Translations under genes and position numbers: made by a program
Notes under the pieces: generated by a model
Told to the model about the DNA's origin: nothing
Databases searched by the model: none
Seen by the model: only the letters and a program-made list of their open reading frames with translations
Shown here: one piece after another, positions 37,446 to 47,284 of the stretch
Layout: every line of letters starts with the position of its first letter
Numbering within the stretch: position 1 is the first letter of the stretch
Assembly: GCF_001314995.1 (NCBI RefSeq)
Contig: NZ_CP012938.1
Coordinates: forward strand, 372,001-436,000
Direction: 5' to 3'
DNA: 64,000 nucleotides
DNA from: Bacteroides ovatus
Lineage (GTDB): Bacteria > Bacteroidota > Bacteroidia > Bacteroidales > Bacteroidaceae

Positions 37446-39520
37446 TGAATATAAGAAAAGAATACCCTAAAGTTTGTCTTTTCTTATGGATATTGGGGAT
37501 GTGCTTCCATGCACATCCCATTTTGGCACAGTCCGTCATACCTGTCCCATTAAAAATGGAGCAGGGGACGGGCTCTTTTTTACTGTCAGAAAAGACTAAA
37601 CTTTATACAAACCTGCAAGGTGGAGAAGCGGAACTCTGGGAGAATTACCTGAAAGCATTACCTGTTCAGCTGAAAGAAGCGAGAATGAAAGACAGGAAAC
37701 AGATGCTTTTCTTATTGATAACCCCCAAGACCCCCCAATTGCCATCACCGGAAAGCTATACACTCTCCGTCACCTCTCAACGAATTGAGATCCGGGCAAC
37801 TTCGGGAGCCGGATTATTCTATGGAATGCAAACCCTGTTACAGCTGATGCAACCGGCAAGCACAGGCAGCTATTCCGTACCCTCTGTCGAGATAGAAGAC
37901 ACCCCTCGTTTTGCTTATCGCGGACTGATGCTGGACGTATCCCGTCATTTCTCTACCAAAGAGTTTATAAAGAAGCAGATAGACGCATTGGCATATTACA
38001 AAATCAACCGTTTGCACCTGCACCTGACCGATGCGGCAGGCTGGCGGCTTGAAATCAAGAAATACCCTTTACTGACCGATTTTGCAGCCTGGCGTACAGA
38101 CCCCACCTGGAAGAAATGGTGGAACGGCGGACGTAAATACCTCCGTTATGATGAACCCGGAGCTTCCGGCGGCTATTACACCCAGGACGATATTCGTGAA
38201 ATACTGGAATATGCCCGTCAGCATTACATCACGGTGATTCCGGAGATTGAAATGCCTTCCCATTCGGAAGAAGTGCTGGCTGCCTACCCGCAGCTATCCT
38301 GTTCGGGAGAACCTTACAAGAACTCCGATTTCTGTGTCGGTAATGAAGAAACTTTCACCTTTCTGGAGAATGTACTGACGGAAGTCATGGAACTTTTCCC
38401 TTCCGAATACATTCATGTAGGAGGTGATGAGGCCGGCAAATCGGCTTGGAAGACCTGTCCGAAATGTCAGAAGAGAATGAAAGACGAGCATCTGGCCAAT
38501 GTAGACGAGCTGCAAAGCTATCTGATACACCGTATCGAAAAGTTCCTCAACAATCACGGACGCCGTCTCTTGGGATGGGACGAGATTCTGCAAGGAGGTA
38601 TCGCGCCCAATGCAACCGTTATGTCGTGGCGTGGAGAAGAGGGTGGTATTGCTGCCGTCACCTCCGGCCATCATGCCATCATGACACCGGGTGCATACTG
38701 TTATCTGGACAGCTATCAGGACGCCCCGTACTCCCAGCCGGAAGCTATCGGTGGCTACCTGCCATTGAAGAAAGTATATGCCTACGATCCTGTCCCCGCT
38801 TCCTTAACTGCGGAGCAGGCAAAGTTAGTCTATGGTGTGCAGGGTAACCTATGGGTGGAATATATCCCCACTCCCGAACACGTGGAATATATGATTTATC
38901 CCCGTATGCTGGCATTGGCGGAAGTAGCCTGGTCGGCTCCGGAACGTAAGTCGTGGCCCGATTTCCATACCCGCGCACTGTCAGCAGTGGCCGATTTACA
39001 GAAAAAAGGATACCATCCTTTCGATTTGAGCAAAGAAATCGGCAGCCGTCCCGAATCTCTTCAACCAGTCAGCCATTTGGCGCTCGGTAAAAAAGTGACC
39101 TATAACTCCTCCTATAGCCCCCATTATCCCGCACAAGGCAACACAGCCCTGACAGACGGCATACGTGGTGACTGGACTTACGGTGATGGTTCATGGCAAG
39201 GATTTATCTCGGACAACCGTCTCGATGTGACGATTGATATGGAAAAAGAAACCCCTATCCATTCCATCACCGCCGCTTTTATGCAAGTGGTCGGCGCGGA
39301 AGTATTCCTGCCGGAGACAGTGATTATTTCCATTTCCGATGATGGAATTAACTTCACGGAGTTGCAAAAACAACACTTTGAAGTGAGCAAAGAAACCCCT
39401 ATTCGGTTTACGGATATTTCATGGCAGGGAGAAGCCAAAGGAAGATACGTACGTTACCAGGCACAGGCCGGAAGCGAATTCGGAGGTTGGATATTTACGG
39501 ATGAGATAATCGTGAAATAG
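37445..39520 (+). CDS. beta-N-acetylhexosaminidase (GH20), second copy
   Basis: 691 residues; signal peptide ending near HAHPILAQ, non-lipidated, so likely periplasmic. GH20b domain (about 30-150), catalytic barrel with HLHLTDAAGWRLEIK and HVGGDEAGK (D328-E329), and a C-terminal discoidin-like domain (about 545-691). It lacks the chitobiase-type domain of the first copy, which explains the shorter length. The start codon overlaps the stop of the preceding gene (TAATG), so translation is coupled. Two hexosaminidases with different localisation suggest outside and inside trimming of GlcNAc-containing glycans. A strong terminator follows. Confidence 0.95.
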   Translation: MNIRKEYPKVCLFLWILGMCFHAHPILAQSVIPVPLKMEQGTGSFLLSEKTKLYTNLQGGEAELWENYLKALPVQLKEARMKDRKQMLFLLITPKTPQLPSPESYTLSVTSQRIEIRATSGAGLFYGMQTLLQLMQPASTGSYSVPSVEIEDTPRFAYRGLMLDVSRHFSTKEFIKKQIDALAYYKINRLHLHLTDAAGWRLEIKKYPLLTDFAAWRTDPTWKKWWNGGRKYLRYDEPGASGGYYTQDDIREILEYARQHYITVIPEIEMPSHSEEVLAAYPQLSCSGEPYKNSDFCVGNEETFTFLENVLTEVMELFPSEYIHVGGDEAGKSAWKTCPKCQKRMKDEHLANVDELQSYLIHRIEKFLNNHGRRLLGWDEILQGGIAPNATVMSWRGEEGGIAAVTSGHHAIMTPGAYCYLDSYQDAPYSQPEAIGGYLPLKKVYAYDPVPASLTAEQAKLVYGVQGNLWVEYIPTPEHVEYMIYPRMLALAEVAWSAPERKSWPDFHTRALSAVADLQKKGYHPFDLSKEIGSRPESLQPVSHLALGKKVTYNSSYSPHYPAQGNTALTDGIRGDWTYGDGSWQGFISDNRLDVTIDMEKETPIHSITAAFMQVVGAEVFLPETVIISISDDGINFTELQKQHFEVSKETPIRFTDISWQGEAKGRYVRYQAQAGSEFGGWIFTDEIIVK

Positions 39521-39544
39521 ACATTGTCAATATCATTTATGAAT

Positions 39545-39583
39545 AAAAGAGGGAATCTACTCAACCAGATTCCCTCTTTTTTT
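39545..39583 (+). terminator. intrinsic terminator after the GH20 gene pair
   Basis: A 14-bp stem (39545-39558 with 39567-39580), loop ACTCAACC, followed by a T tract. It separates the GH33-GH2-GH20-GH20 genes from the downstream susCD pair, which therefore needs its own promoter or readthrough. Confidence 0.85.
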
Positions 39584-39585
39584 GT

Positions 39586-39593
39586 TATATTTG
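39586..39593 (+). promoter_or_regulatory. putative -7 box for the susCD pair
   Basis: TATATTTG, a perfect TAnnTTTG match, 33 bases before the susC ATG and just after the terminator. No -33 TTTG at standard spacing. The position relative to the ATG resembles those of the sialidase and mannosidase boxes (35-37 bases). Confidence 0.5.
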
Positions 39594-39618
39594 TATTATT
39601 ACCTTAAAAACTAAGAAT

Positions 39619-42363
39619 ATGGTACAACACGCTAGACTCATTTTCTACAGCCTTCTTCTTCTGGTAATCCCGTGCGAGAGCACCTTGGCGCAGAAGATTC
39701 CCGTCACGCCCATAGACTCATTGATAACTGTTGGATATGCCACCGGAAGTTTGAAAACCCTCTCCGGTTCCGTAGAGAAGATTACGGAGACACAGATGAA
39801 TAAAGACCAGATAACGAACCCTTTGGAAGCAATCCGCGGACGTGTGCCGGGCTTGACCATCCAACGCGGATCAAACGGTCCGGCAGCCTTGGATGCGGTA
39901 CGCCTGCGGGGAACTACCTCACTGACCAGTGGCAATGACCCTTTGATAATCGTCGACGGAGTATTTGGCGACTTGAGCATGCTCACCTCCATTTACCCTA
40001 CGGATATTGAGAGCTTCACCATTTTGAAAGACGCTTCCGAAACCGCACAATACGGTTCACGAGGAGCTTCCGGTGTGATCGAAGTCACCACTAAAAAAGG
40101 AATGAGCGGCAGAACACAAGTAGCCTACAACGGTAGCTTCGGAATTTCCACCGTCTACAAGAATCTGAAAATGCTGTCCGGCGATGAGTACCGCCGTATC
40201 GCTTCGGAACGCGGGATTTCCATTCTGGACAAAGGATATAATACCGATTTTCAGAAAGAGATTGAACAGACAGGACTACAACAAAACCATCACATCGCCT
40301 TTTATGGTGGTTCCAGTGAGTCCAGCTATCGCGTTTCTCTTGGTTTCATGGATCGTCAGGGAGTGATTTTGAATGAAGACATGAAAAACTTCACTTCGAA
40401 TATGAACATGAATCAGAAAATGTTCGATGGCTTCCTGAACTGCGAGCTGGGAATGTTCGGTTCCATTCAGAAGAATCATAATCTGGTGGATTATCAGAAA
40501 ACGTTCTATTCGGCAGCCACATTCAATCCCACCTATCCCAACCATAAAGACCCCGTCACCAATTCCTGGGACGGAATAACAACCGCCAGCCAAATAACCA
40601 ATCCATTGGCATGGATGGAAGTGCAGGATGATGATGCCACTTCGCACATCAGCACGCACGCCCGTCTGACTTTCAATCTGCTGGAAGGGCTGAAACTTAA
40701 CCTCTTCGGTGCCTATACCTATAATATCGTGGAAAATTCGCAATACCTTCCCACTTCCGTCTGGGCGAACGGCCAGGCTTACAAAGGAACCAAAAAGCGA
40801 GAATCCTTGCTGGGCAACATGATGCTGACCTATAAGAAAAACTGGAAAAAACATTTCTTTGACGTGCTGGCACTTGCCGAACTTCAAAAAGAAACCTACA
40901 CGGGATATTATACAACAGTAAGCAATTTCAGCACCGACAAATTCGGGTATAATAATCTTCAGGCAGGCGCACTCCGCTTGTGGGAAGGCACTAATTCTTA
41001 CTACGACCAACCCCGTCTGGCATCTTTCATGGGACGTTTCAACTATACATACGCCGACCGCTACGTACTGACGCTGAACGCCCGTACAGATGCTTCCTCC
41101 AAATTCGGAGCGAACCATAAATGGGGATTCTTCCCCTCCGCATCTGCCGCATGGGTGATTAGTGAAGAAGAATTTATGAAGCAGTTGCCGATGGTGGATA
41201 ATCTGAAATTCCGTATTGGCTACGGTCTGGCAGGTAATCAGAGTGGGATTGACTCATACACTACATTGAACCTTGTAAAGCCGAACGGTGTAGTCCCCGT
41301 CGGAAACTCCGCCGTCGTATCTTTAGGAGACTTGCGGAACACGAATCCCGACCTGAAATGGGAAGTGAAACATACCTTTAATACCGGTATCGACGTAGCT
41401 CTTTTCGGCAACCGCCTGCTGCTTTCCGCCAACTATTACAACTCCCGAACCACAGACATGCTTTACCTTTACAACGTAAGCGTACCGCCTTTCACCTATA
41501 ACACCTTGCTTGCCAACATCGGTTCCATGCGCAACTGGGGTACGGAAATCGCCATCGGCATCACCCCCTTGAAGACCAAGGATATGGAACTGAATATCAA
41601 TGCCAATATCACTTTCCAGCGCAACAAACTGCTCTCATTAAGCGGTATGTACAACGGCGAAATGCTTTCTGCTCCCGAATATAAAAGTCTTTCTGGCCTC
41701 GACGGAGCCGGCTTTCATGGAGGATACAACCACATCGTATATCAGATGGTGGGTCAACCGTTGGGCGTGTTCTATCTTCCCCACAGTACGGGACTGGAAT
41801 CCGACGGAAACGGCGGATACACCTATGGCATCGCCGATCTGAATGGCGGAGGTGTCAGCCTTGAAGATGGTGAAGACCGCTACGTGGCAGGACAAGCCGT
41901 ACCTAAAACGATTCTTGGCTCCAACATCAGTTTCCGCTACAAGCGTTTCGATCTGTCTTTGCAGATTAACGGAGCTTTCGGACATAAAATCTACAACGGA
42001 ACCTCCCTGACCTATATGAACATGAATATATTTCCCGACTATAACGTAATGAAGAAAGCCCCGAAACAGAACATCAAGGATCAAACCGCCACCGACTATT
42101 GGTTGGAAAAGGGAGATTATGTCAACTTCGACTATGTGACGCTGGGTTGGAACGTGCCGATTGAGAAAGTACAGAAACTGAAGAAATATGTCCGCTCCCT
42201 GCGTCTGGCATTTACAGTCAACAACCTGGCAACCATTTCCGGTTATTCGGGACTTTCACCCATGATTAACAGTTCAACGGTGAACTCCACTTTAGGCGTG
42301 GATGATAAACGGGGATATCCGTTGGCGCGGACGTACACACTGGGATTGAGTATTAACTTTTAA
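39619..42363 (+). CDS. SusC/RagA-like TonB-dependent transporter, short form without N-terminal regulatory domain
   Basis: 914 residues, shorter than the usual SusC (about 1000 or more). After the signal peptide (LLLLVIPCESTLAQ) the carboxypeptidase-regulatory-like domain is missing. The sequence goes almost directly to VGYATGSLKTLSGSVEKI and the plug (NPLEAIRGRVPGLTIQRG, GASGVIEVTTKKG). The barrel ends YPLARTYTLGLSINF. It imports oligosaccharides with the SusD encoded next. The stop codon overlaps the next start by one base. It is likely the uptake porin for the products of the sialidase, mannosidase and hexosaminidases. Confidence 0.93.
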   Translation: MVQHARLIFYSLLLLVIPCESTLAQKIPVTPIDSLITVGYATGSLKTLSGSVEKITETQMNKDQITNPLEAIRGRVPGLTIQRGSNGPAALDAVRLRGTTSLTSGNDPLIIVDGVFGDLSMLTSIYPTDIESFTILKDASETAQYGSRGASGVIEVTTKKGMSGRTQVAYNGSFGISTVYKNLKMLSGDEYRRIASERGISILDKGYNTDFQKEIEQTGLQQNHHIAFYGGSSESSYRVSLGFMDRQGVILNEDMKNFTSNMNMNQKMFDGFLNCELGMFGSIQKNHNLVDYQKTFYSAATFNPTYPNHKDPVTNSWDGITTASQITNPLAWMEVQDDDATSHISTHARLTFNLLEGLKLNLFGAYTYNIVENSQYLPTSVWANGQAYKGTKKRESLLGNMMLTYKKNWKKHFFDVLALAELQKETYTGYYTTVSNFSTDKFGYNNLQAGALRLWEGTNSYYDQPRLASFMGRFNYTYADRYVLTLNARTDASSKFGANHKWGFFPSASAAWVISEEEFMKQLPMVDNLKFRIGYGLAGNQSGIDSYTTLNLVKPNGVVPVGNSAVVSLGDLRNTNPDLKWEVKHTFNTGIDVALFGNRLLLSANYYNSRTTDMLYLYNVSVPPFTYNTLLANIGSMRNWGTEIAIGITPLKTKDMELNINANITFQRNKLLSLSGMYNGEMLSAPEYKSLSGLDGAGFHGGYNHIVYQMVGQPLGVFYLPHSTGLESDGNGGYTYGIADLNGGGVSLEDGEDRYVAGQAVPKTILGSNISFRYKRFDLSLQINGAFGHKIYNGTSLTYMNMNIFPDYNVMKKAPKQNIKDQTATDYWLEKGDYVNFDYVTLGWNVPIEKVQKLKKYVRSLRLAFTVNNLATISGYSGLSPMINSSTVNSTLGVDDKRGYPLARTYTLGLSINF

Positions 42364-44093
42364 TGGAGGAGGAGATGATGAAACAATATATGAAAAATAA
42401 AAGTCTTTTTTTGCAGAAAGAAGAACTGCTTTCAAGGATAGCGGAACTGTTTTCAAAGAAGATCTTACGTCCTTCGGGAGTGCTGGTATTCCTTCTTATA
42501 ACGTGCCTGGGTTTATTCTCATGTAGTAAGTTTTTGGAGGAAAATCCGAAAGATAAGTTACCCGAAGATGACGTTTACAATACAATCTCGGAAGTATATC
42601 TCAATGCAGTAGCTTCGCTTTATACATACGTAGGCGGTTATAGTGATAGTCAGGGATTGCAGGGAACGGGTAGGGGAGTCTACGACCTGAACACCTTTAC
42701 CTCCGACGAAGCCATTATCCCCACCCGTGGAGGTGACTGGTATGACGGTGGTTTTTGGCAAGGACTTTACCTGCACGATTGGGGAATAGAGAATGATGCC
42801 ATTCAGGCTACATGGGAATATCTCTATAAAGTCGTCATGTTAAGTAACAAATCACTGGAACGGATAGACAAATTCGCCGAAACTCATTCCGCTACGGAAC
42901 TGCCGGCATACCGTGCCGAAGTACGTGCCATGCGGGCTATGTATTATTATTACCTGATGGATTTGTTCGGACGCATCCCGCTAGTTCAATCCTCTTCCGT
43001 AGCAATGAAAGATGTAGTGCAAAGTGAACGAAAAACGGTCTTTGACTTTGTTGTCAAGGAATTGCAAGAGGCGGCTCCTTTGTTGAGCGATGCACATAGC
43101 AACCAGTCCGGCCCTTACTATGGCCGTATCACTCGCCCCGTAGTAACTTTCCTACTGGCCAAACTGGCTTTGAACTCCGAAGTTTATACAGACAATGATT
43201 GGACGGACGGACAACGCCCGGATGGAAAAAATATAAAGTTCACAGTGAACGGCAGCGAACTAAATGCCTGGGAAACAGTCATCTACTATTGTGACCAACT
43301 CAAGACTATGGGCTACAAACTGGAACCGGAATACGAAACGAATTTCTCTATATTCAACGAACCGTCCGTAGAGAATGTCTTCACTATCCCGATGAATAAA
43401 ACTCTGTACACCAACCAGATGCAATATCTCTTCCGTTCCCGCCACTATAATCACGCCAAGGCTTACGGACTAAGCGGTGAGAACGGTCCCAGCGCCACCA
43501 TTGAAGCCCTCGAAACTTTCGGTTATGAAACCGCGGAACAAGATCCCCGTTTTGATATTTGCTATTTTGCAGGAATTGTCCACGACCTGAAAGGAAACAT
43601 AATCAAACTGGATAATGGAACGGTACTGGAATATCTGCCCTGGAAAGTATCTCTGGATATAACAGATACCCCATACGAACAAACCGCAGGAGCCCGCATG
43701 AAAAAGTATGAAGTTGATCCGACTGCCACAAAAGACGGTAAGTTGATGGAGAATGACATTGTATTGTTCCGCTATGCAGACGCTTTGTTGATGAAGAGTG
43801 AAGCGAAAGTCCGGAACGGAGCAAACGGAGATGAAGAACTCAATGAAGTTCGTAGCCGTGTCAACGCTTCTCCCCGCACTGCCACTTTAGAGAATATCCT
43901 TGCCGAACGTCAGCTGGAACTGGCTTGGGAAGGATGGAGACGACAGGACTTAGTCCGCTTCGGGAAGTTTACAAGAGCTTACAGCAGCCGTCCGCAACTA
44001 CCGGATGAGGCAAGTGGATATACAACTGTATTCCCTATACCGGAGAAAATACGGGTGATGAATGAGAGGTTGAAACAGAATCCGGGGTATTAG
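42363..44093 (+). CDS. SusD/RagB-like glycan-binding lipoprotein
   Basis: 576 residues; lipobox CLGLFSC (Cys about 45), then SKFLEENPKDKLPEDDVY, a classical SusD opening. Other hallmarks: YYYYLMDLFGRIPLV (about 194) and the terminal AERQLELAWEGWRRQDLVRFGKF. The first ATG (42363) overlaps the susC stop, but bases 42365-42374 read GGAGGAGGAG, a strong ribosome-binding site for the ATG codons at 42375 and 42378 or 42390. The true N terminus may be up to 9 residues shorter, giving a more normal signal peptide. It partners the preceding SusC. Confidence 0.93.
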   Translation: MEEEMMKQYMKNKSLFLQKEELLSRIAELFSKKILRPSGVLVFLLITCLGLFSCSKFLEENPKDKLPEDDVYNTISEVYLNAVASLYTYVGGYSDSQGLQGTGRGVYDLNTFTSDEAIIPTRGGDWYDGGFWQGLYLHDWGIENDAIQATWEYLYKVVMLSNKSLERIDKFAETHSATELPAYRAEVRAMRAMYYYYLMDLFGRIPLVQSSSVAMKDVVQSERKTVFDFVVKELQEAAPLLSDAHSNQSGPYYGRITRPVVTFLLAKLALNSEVYTDNDWTDGQRPDGKNIKFTVNGSELNAWETVIYYCDQLKTMGYKLEPEYETNFSIFNEPSVENVFTIPMNKTLYTNQMQYLFRSRHYNHAKAYGLSGENGPSATIEALETFGYETAEQDPRFDICYFAGIVHDLKGNIIKLDNGTVLEYLPWKVSLDITDTPYEQTAGARMKKYEVDPTATKDGKLMENDIVLFRYADALLMKSEAKVRNGANGDEELNEVRSRVNASPRTATLENILAERQLELAWEGWRRQDLVRFGKFTRAYSSRPQLPDEASGYTTVFPIPEKIRVMNERLKQNPGY

Positions 44094-44125
44094 GAAGAAA
44101 TCATAGTGAAAATATGAATACTTCT

Positions 44126-44156
44126 TTTGGTAGTGTTCATATAATTACTATATTTG
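44126..44156 (+). promoter_or_regulatory. consensus Bacteroides promoter (-33/-7)
   Basis: TTTG at 44126-44129, exactly 19 bases of spacing, then TATATTTG at 44149-44156. This is the best match to the Bacteroides sigma-ABfr consensus in the window. It lies 32 bases before the HicB-like gene, which also has an AGGAGG ribosome-binding site (44178-44183). Confidence 0.85.
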
Positions 44157-44187
44157 TGCAGTAATTAAGTCCGATATAGGAGGAGAT

Positions 44188-44580
44188 ATGAAAACAGTAG
44201 AAGTAATTGTGGAACACGCAGGAAAGAACTTGAGTGCTTATATTGAAGATGCTCCGGTTATCACTGTTGGCAATGACATGAGAGAGATTGAGGACAACAT
44301 GCGAGAGGCGATTGAATTGTATTTGGAAGATAATTCCAATCCCTGTGAAGTATTGTCCGGAGAGTTTGAATTAAAATTCAAGATTGATGCTGCTACATTT
44401 ATAAACTATTATAGCAACATCTTCACTAAAGCTGCATTGAGTCGGATTACGGGTATTAATGAACGGCAATTATGGCATTATGCTGCCGGAGTGCATAAGC
44501 CTCGCAGGCAACAACTTGAAAAAATACAAAAAGGTATTCAGGCTTTATCAAAGGAGTTATCGGCAATCAATTTATTGTAA
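44188..44580 (+). CDS. HicB-like/XRE DNA-binding protein without HicA partner
   Basis: 130 residues. The N-terminal half (MKTVEVIVEHAGKNLSAY ... NMREAIELYLED) resembles the HicB RNase-H-like fold with its periodic acidic helix. The C-terminal half (ALSRITGINERQLWHYAAG) is a helix-turn-helix of the XRE type, probably a DNA-binding domain. HicB proteins usually neutralise the HicA mRNA interferase, but no HicA-sized gene lies in the 94 bases upstream or the 200 bases downstream. It is therefore a solo regulator or an orphan antitoxin. It is driven by a near-perfect constitutive promoter and a strong ribosome-binding site. A hairpin terminator follows. Confidence 0.78.
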   Translation: MKTVEVIVEHAGKNLSAYIEDAPVITVGNDMREIEDNMREAIELYLEDNSNPCEVLSGEFELKFKIDAATFINYYSNIFTKAALSRITGINERQLWHYAAGVHKPRRQQLEKIQKGIQALSKELSAINLL

Positions 44581-44641
44581 TACATAGAGTGCTATATATT
44601 CAACTTCCAGCTAGTGTGAGATAAAGACGAACCCAAATAAA

Positions 44642-44676
44642 AAATCCTCGATTTTCATCCGGAGAATCGAGGATTT
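44642..44676. terminator. hairpin terminator between HicB-like and AlkC-like genes
   Basis: A 12-bp perfect stem (44642-44653 with 44665-44676) with an 11-base loop, in the convergent gap. A-rich sequence lies on the left and a short T-rich stretch on the right, so it may serve both strands. Confidence 0.75.
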
Positions 44677-44782
44677 ATGTTTTCTGTTGCAGCACTTGTA
44701 TAGATAATAGCTAATGCAGAAATCCATATTATATGTAGTGTGGTTATTACCCGATCCAGTCGAATAACTCAATTAAATCGAA

Positions 44783-45922
44783 TTACCCAATCAAATCGAA
44801 ATCATATTTTTCAAATTCACTCCCATTGATTATTATAGCAATTTGATGAAGCCCGAGATGGAATTTTCTCGTTGTAACCACACGGAAAGAGTGCTTTCGC
44901 GTTATTCGTGTGGTAGAATTCCCGGCATATTCTTTTTCGCTGATTTTATGAACTTTCTTCGTCAGCGTTCCATTTGCTTTTTGGTAATAAATACCATATT
45001 CAAGCCGTATTTTGATTGTCTTATTGCTATGATTCAACAAGTTAAAACCAAACTCCAACGAATCCCCGACTTTAACCTTAGGACTTGAAATCTGAAAATC
45101 CTCCACACTAATATTATTTCTGATAGAATCAAAGCCAAACAACTCCATCACCTCTGGAATCCCTTGCTTTAAGAGCGTCCGGCAACCGTGTTTAATAATC
45201 CAGTCTACCTCTTTCGATTCCCCCTTCCATTTCTTTGCCAAATCAATGACAATTTCCGGATTATCTTTCGCAATATCATTCAAATTATTGGCAACGCTCA
45301 ACCGTACAAATCTTGCCGGATCATTTTTAAGATTCTCCAAAATAGGAATAATAGGTGTCGGATCTTTCTTCAGATTCGGCAAAGCCATCGCCCAAGGCAA
45401 ACGCGGACGGCAACCTTCTGACGAAAGCCGCCTGACTCCCCAATGCTCATGTTTCGACCAAACCAACATCTGCTTCATCATTTCATCCGGATATTTTATT
45501 ATAAAAGGATGAGTCACAAATTCGCAACTTGTGAACTGTGTGATTTTCTCTATCGCCTTGACAGACGTTTCATAATCATCCAACCCATATTGCTCGACAT
45601 AATTATTCAGAATCACCCCATACTCCAGCATCAATCCAAACTTCGTATCGTCTATCACCGAAAAATCAGGCCGCGTACTTTTTACATGATCCAACAACTC
45701 AAGAATCTTAGCGATCGCCTCTTTGTAATCTGCCGGCAAAAACTTTTTCAGAATGCTAGTGATATGTATCCAGCGCTGTTTTAGTTCCCTGCCTTCCCAT
45801 TCATCATCCATTATTTGAGAAACAAAACCGTGAGCATCAAAATCATCGATAACAAGTCTCAAATCTTTCGTAAACAGATCGAAAAATTGCTTGTTGTACA
45901 TATTCTTAAAAGGTTCTGCCAT
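44783..45922 (-). CDS. DNA alkylation repair glycosylase, AlkC-like (HEAT-like repeats plus Ig-like domain)
   Basis: 379 residues, cytoplasmic (no signal peptide). Residues about 1-265 form paired helices of the HEAT-like AlkC/AlkD fold. The diagnostic block WGVRRLSSEGCRPRLPWA (about 162-179) and FVRLSVANNLNDIAKD (about 209) match DNA alkylation repair proteins. Residues about 275-379 form an Ig-like beta domain (VKVGDSLEFGFNLLNHSNKT), the extra domain described for AlkC subfamily members that contacts DNA. Expected role: excision of N3-alkylated bases without base flipping. It is a monocistronic gene with its own promoter (45961-45991, - strand). Confidence 0.85.
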   Translation of the reverse strand: MAEPFKNMYNKQFFDLFTKDLRLVIDDFDAHGFVSQIMDDEWEGRELKQRWIHITSILKKFLPADYKEAIAKILELLDHVKSTRPDFSVIDDTKFGLMLEYGVILNNYVEQYGLDDYETSVKAIEKITQFTSCEFVTHPFIIKYPDEMMKQMLVWSKHEHWGVRRLSSEGCRPRLPWAMALPNLKKDPTPIIPILENLKNDPARFVRLSVANNLNDIAKDNPEIVIDLAKKWKGESKEVDWIIKHGCRTLLKQGIPEVMELFGFDSIRNNISVEDFQISSPKVKVGDSLEFGFNLLNHSNKTIKIRLEYGIYYQKANGTLTKKVHKISEKEYAGNSTTRITRKHSFRVVTTRKFHLGLHQIAIIINGSEFEKYDFDLIG

Positions 45923-45960
45923 ACTTGAAGTCTATATTTAGTATCTATTTATTTGCTACA

Positions 45961-45991
45961 CAAATATATGTCTTTTTTTTAAAAGGACAAG
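45961..45991 (-). promoter_or_regulatory. promoter of the AlkC-like gene
   Basis: On the - strand CTTG (45988-45991) is followed after 19 bases by TATATTTG (45961-45968). Three of four -33 bases and all of the -7 consensus match. The ATG is at 45922, giving a leader of about 30 bases. Confidence 0.7.
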
Positions 45992-46003
45992 CCCTAAAAA
46001 CAG

Positions 46004-46035
46004 AAGTGAGCCACAAAAAAGATTGCAGCTCACTT
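46004..46035 (-). terminator. terminator of the grpE-dnaJ operon
   Basis: An 8-bp stem AAGTGAGC/GCTCACTT (46004-46011 with 46028-46035) followed on the - strand by CTGTTTTTAGG. It lies 25 bases after the dnaJ stop. Confidence 0.65.
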
Positions 46036-46060
46036 ATACCTTATATATTATAGCAAAAAA

Positions 46061-47245
46061 TTAGTCGAAGAAACTCTTGAACTTTTTGAAAATCTTCTCC
46101 TTCACCGACGTGTTAGGTTTGAAGTTGTCCGAAGCCTCCATCTTTTCGAGCGTGCTCTTTTCCTCTTTATTGAGCGCTTCCGGCACATAGATACTGATGT
46201 TGACGAGTAAATCCCCCGTTCCGTACCCGTTCACATTCGGCAATCCCTTGCCGCGCAAACGAAGCACCTTACCTGGTTGAGTACCCGAATCAATCTTCAC
46301 TTTCACTTTGCCGTCGATAGTCGGAATTTCCACAGCTCCGCCCAGAGCAGCAGTCGGGAAACTAAGCAACAGATTATAAATCAAATCATTCTCGTCGCGA
46401 ATCAAGTCCTGATGCGGTTCTTCCTCTACGAGAATCAGCAAGTCGCCTGCCACACCGTTGTGTTTGCCGGCATTTCCTTTGCCACCCATAGAAAGCTGCA
46501 TACCCTCTGCCACTCCGGCAGGGATTTTCACCGACACCACTTCTTCACCGTAAATGATTCCGTCGCCACCACACTTCTTACATTTGTTCTTGATAATCTT
46601 ACCCTCACCGCCACAAGTAGAACAAGTGACGCGAGTCTGCATAGTGCCCAGAATAGTCTGCTGGTTACGGATCACGGAGCCGCTACCCTTACAAGTAGGA
46701 CAAGTCTCCGAACCGCCGTCACCTTCGGCACCCGTGCCATGACACTGGTCACACGGCACATATTTTTTGAGTTTAAATTTCTTTTCTACTCCGGTAGAGA
46801 TCTCCTTCAACGTCAGCTTCACTTTCACACGAAGGTCACTGCCGCGATACCGGCGTTGCTGTGAACCGCCACCGCCAAATCCGCTAAACCCTCCGAAGCC
46901 TCCCCTGAAACCGCCGCCGCGGCCACCGAAGATGTCGCCAAACATAGAGAAAATGTCATCCATCGACATCCCCTCGCCACCGAAACCACCGAACGGACCG
47001 CCATTGCCTGCCGCACCGCTCACTCCCGCATGACCGAACTGATCGTAACGCGAACGCTTTTCCGGGTTACTCAACACGTCATAAGCCTCGGCCGCCTCCT
47101 TAAATTTCTCTTCCGCCTCCTTATCCCCCGGATTCTTGTCAGGGTGATACTGGATTGCTTTCTTACGGTACGCTTTCTTAATCTCCTCTACTGTGGCTGT
47201 CTTCGTCACCTCCAATATTTCGTAATAGTCTCTTTTTTCTGCCAT
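46061..47245 (-). CDS. dnaJ: chaperone protein DnaJ (Hsp40)
   Basis: 394 residues with the complete class I DnaJ layout: J domain with the HPD triad (YHPDKNPGD, about 33), Gly/Phe-rich region (about 80-130, FGGFGGGG), zinc-finger region with four CxxCxGxG-type repeats ([32 protein letters not shown], about 160-225), and the C-terminal peptide-binding domain. It stimulates DnaK ATPase and delivers unfolded proteins. It lies 39 bases after grpE in a heat-shock operon; dnaK is elsewhere. Nothing unusual in sequence. Confidence 0.98.
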   Translation of the reverse strand: MAEKRDYYEILEVTKTATVEEIKKAYRKKAIQYHPDKNPGDKEAEEKFKEAAEAYDVLSNPEKRSRYDQFGHAGVSGAAGNGGPFGGFGGEGMSMDDIFSMFGDIFGGRGGGFRGGFGGFSGFGGGGSQQRRYRGSDLRVKVKLTLKEISTGVEKKFKLKKYVPCDQCHGTGAEGDGGSETCPTCKGSGSVIRNQQTILGTMQTRVTCSTCGGEGKIIKNKCKKCGGDGIIYGEEVVSVKIPAGVAEGMQLSMGGKGNAGKHNGVAGDLLILVEEEPHQDLIRDENDLIYNLLLSFPTAALGGAVEIPTIDGKVKVKIDSGTQPGKVLRLRGKGLPNVNGYGTGDLLVNISIYVPEALNKEEKSTLEKMEASDNFKPNTSVKEKIFKKFKSFFD

Positions 47246-47284
47246 GCTTCTTTAAAAATTATGAGTTTTATGGGTTGCGAATCC

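Noticed and set aside
40276..41118. 280-codon open frame on the - strand
   Set aside because: It is antisense to the susC gene at 39619-42363, whose translation is a full TonB-dependent transporter; the antisense protein has no family features or ribosome-binding site.
46277..46864. 195-codon open frame on the + strand
   Set aside because: Antisense to dnaJ; the sense strand encodes all four zinc-finger repeats, so this is a shadow frame.
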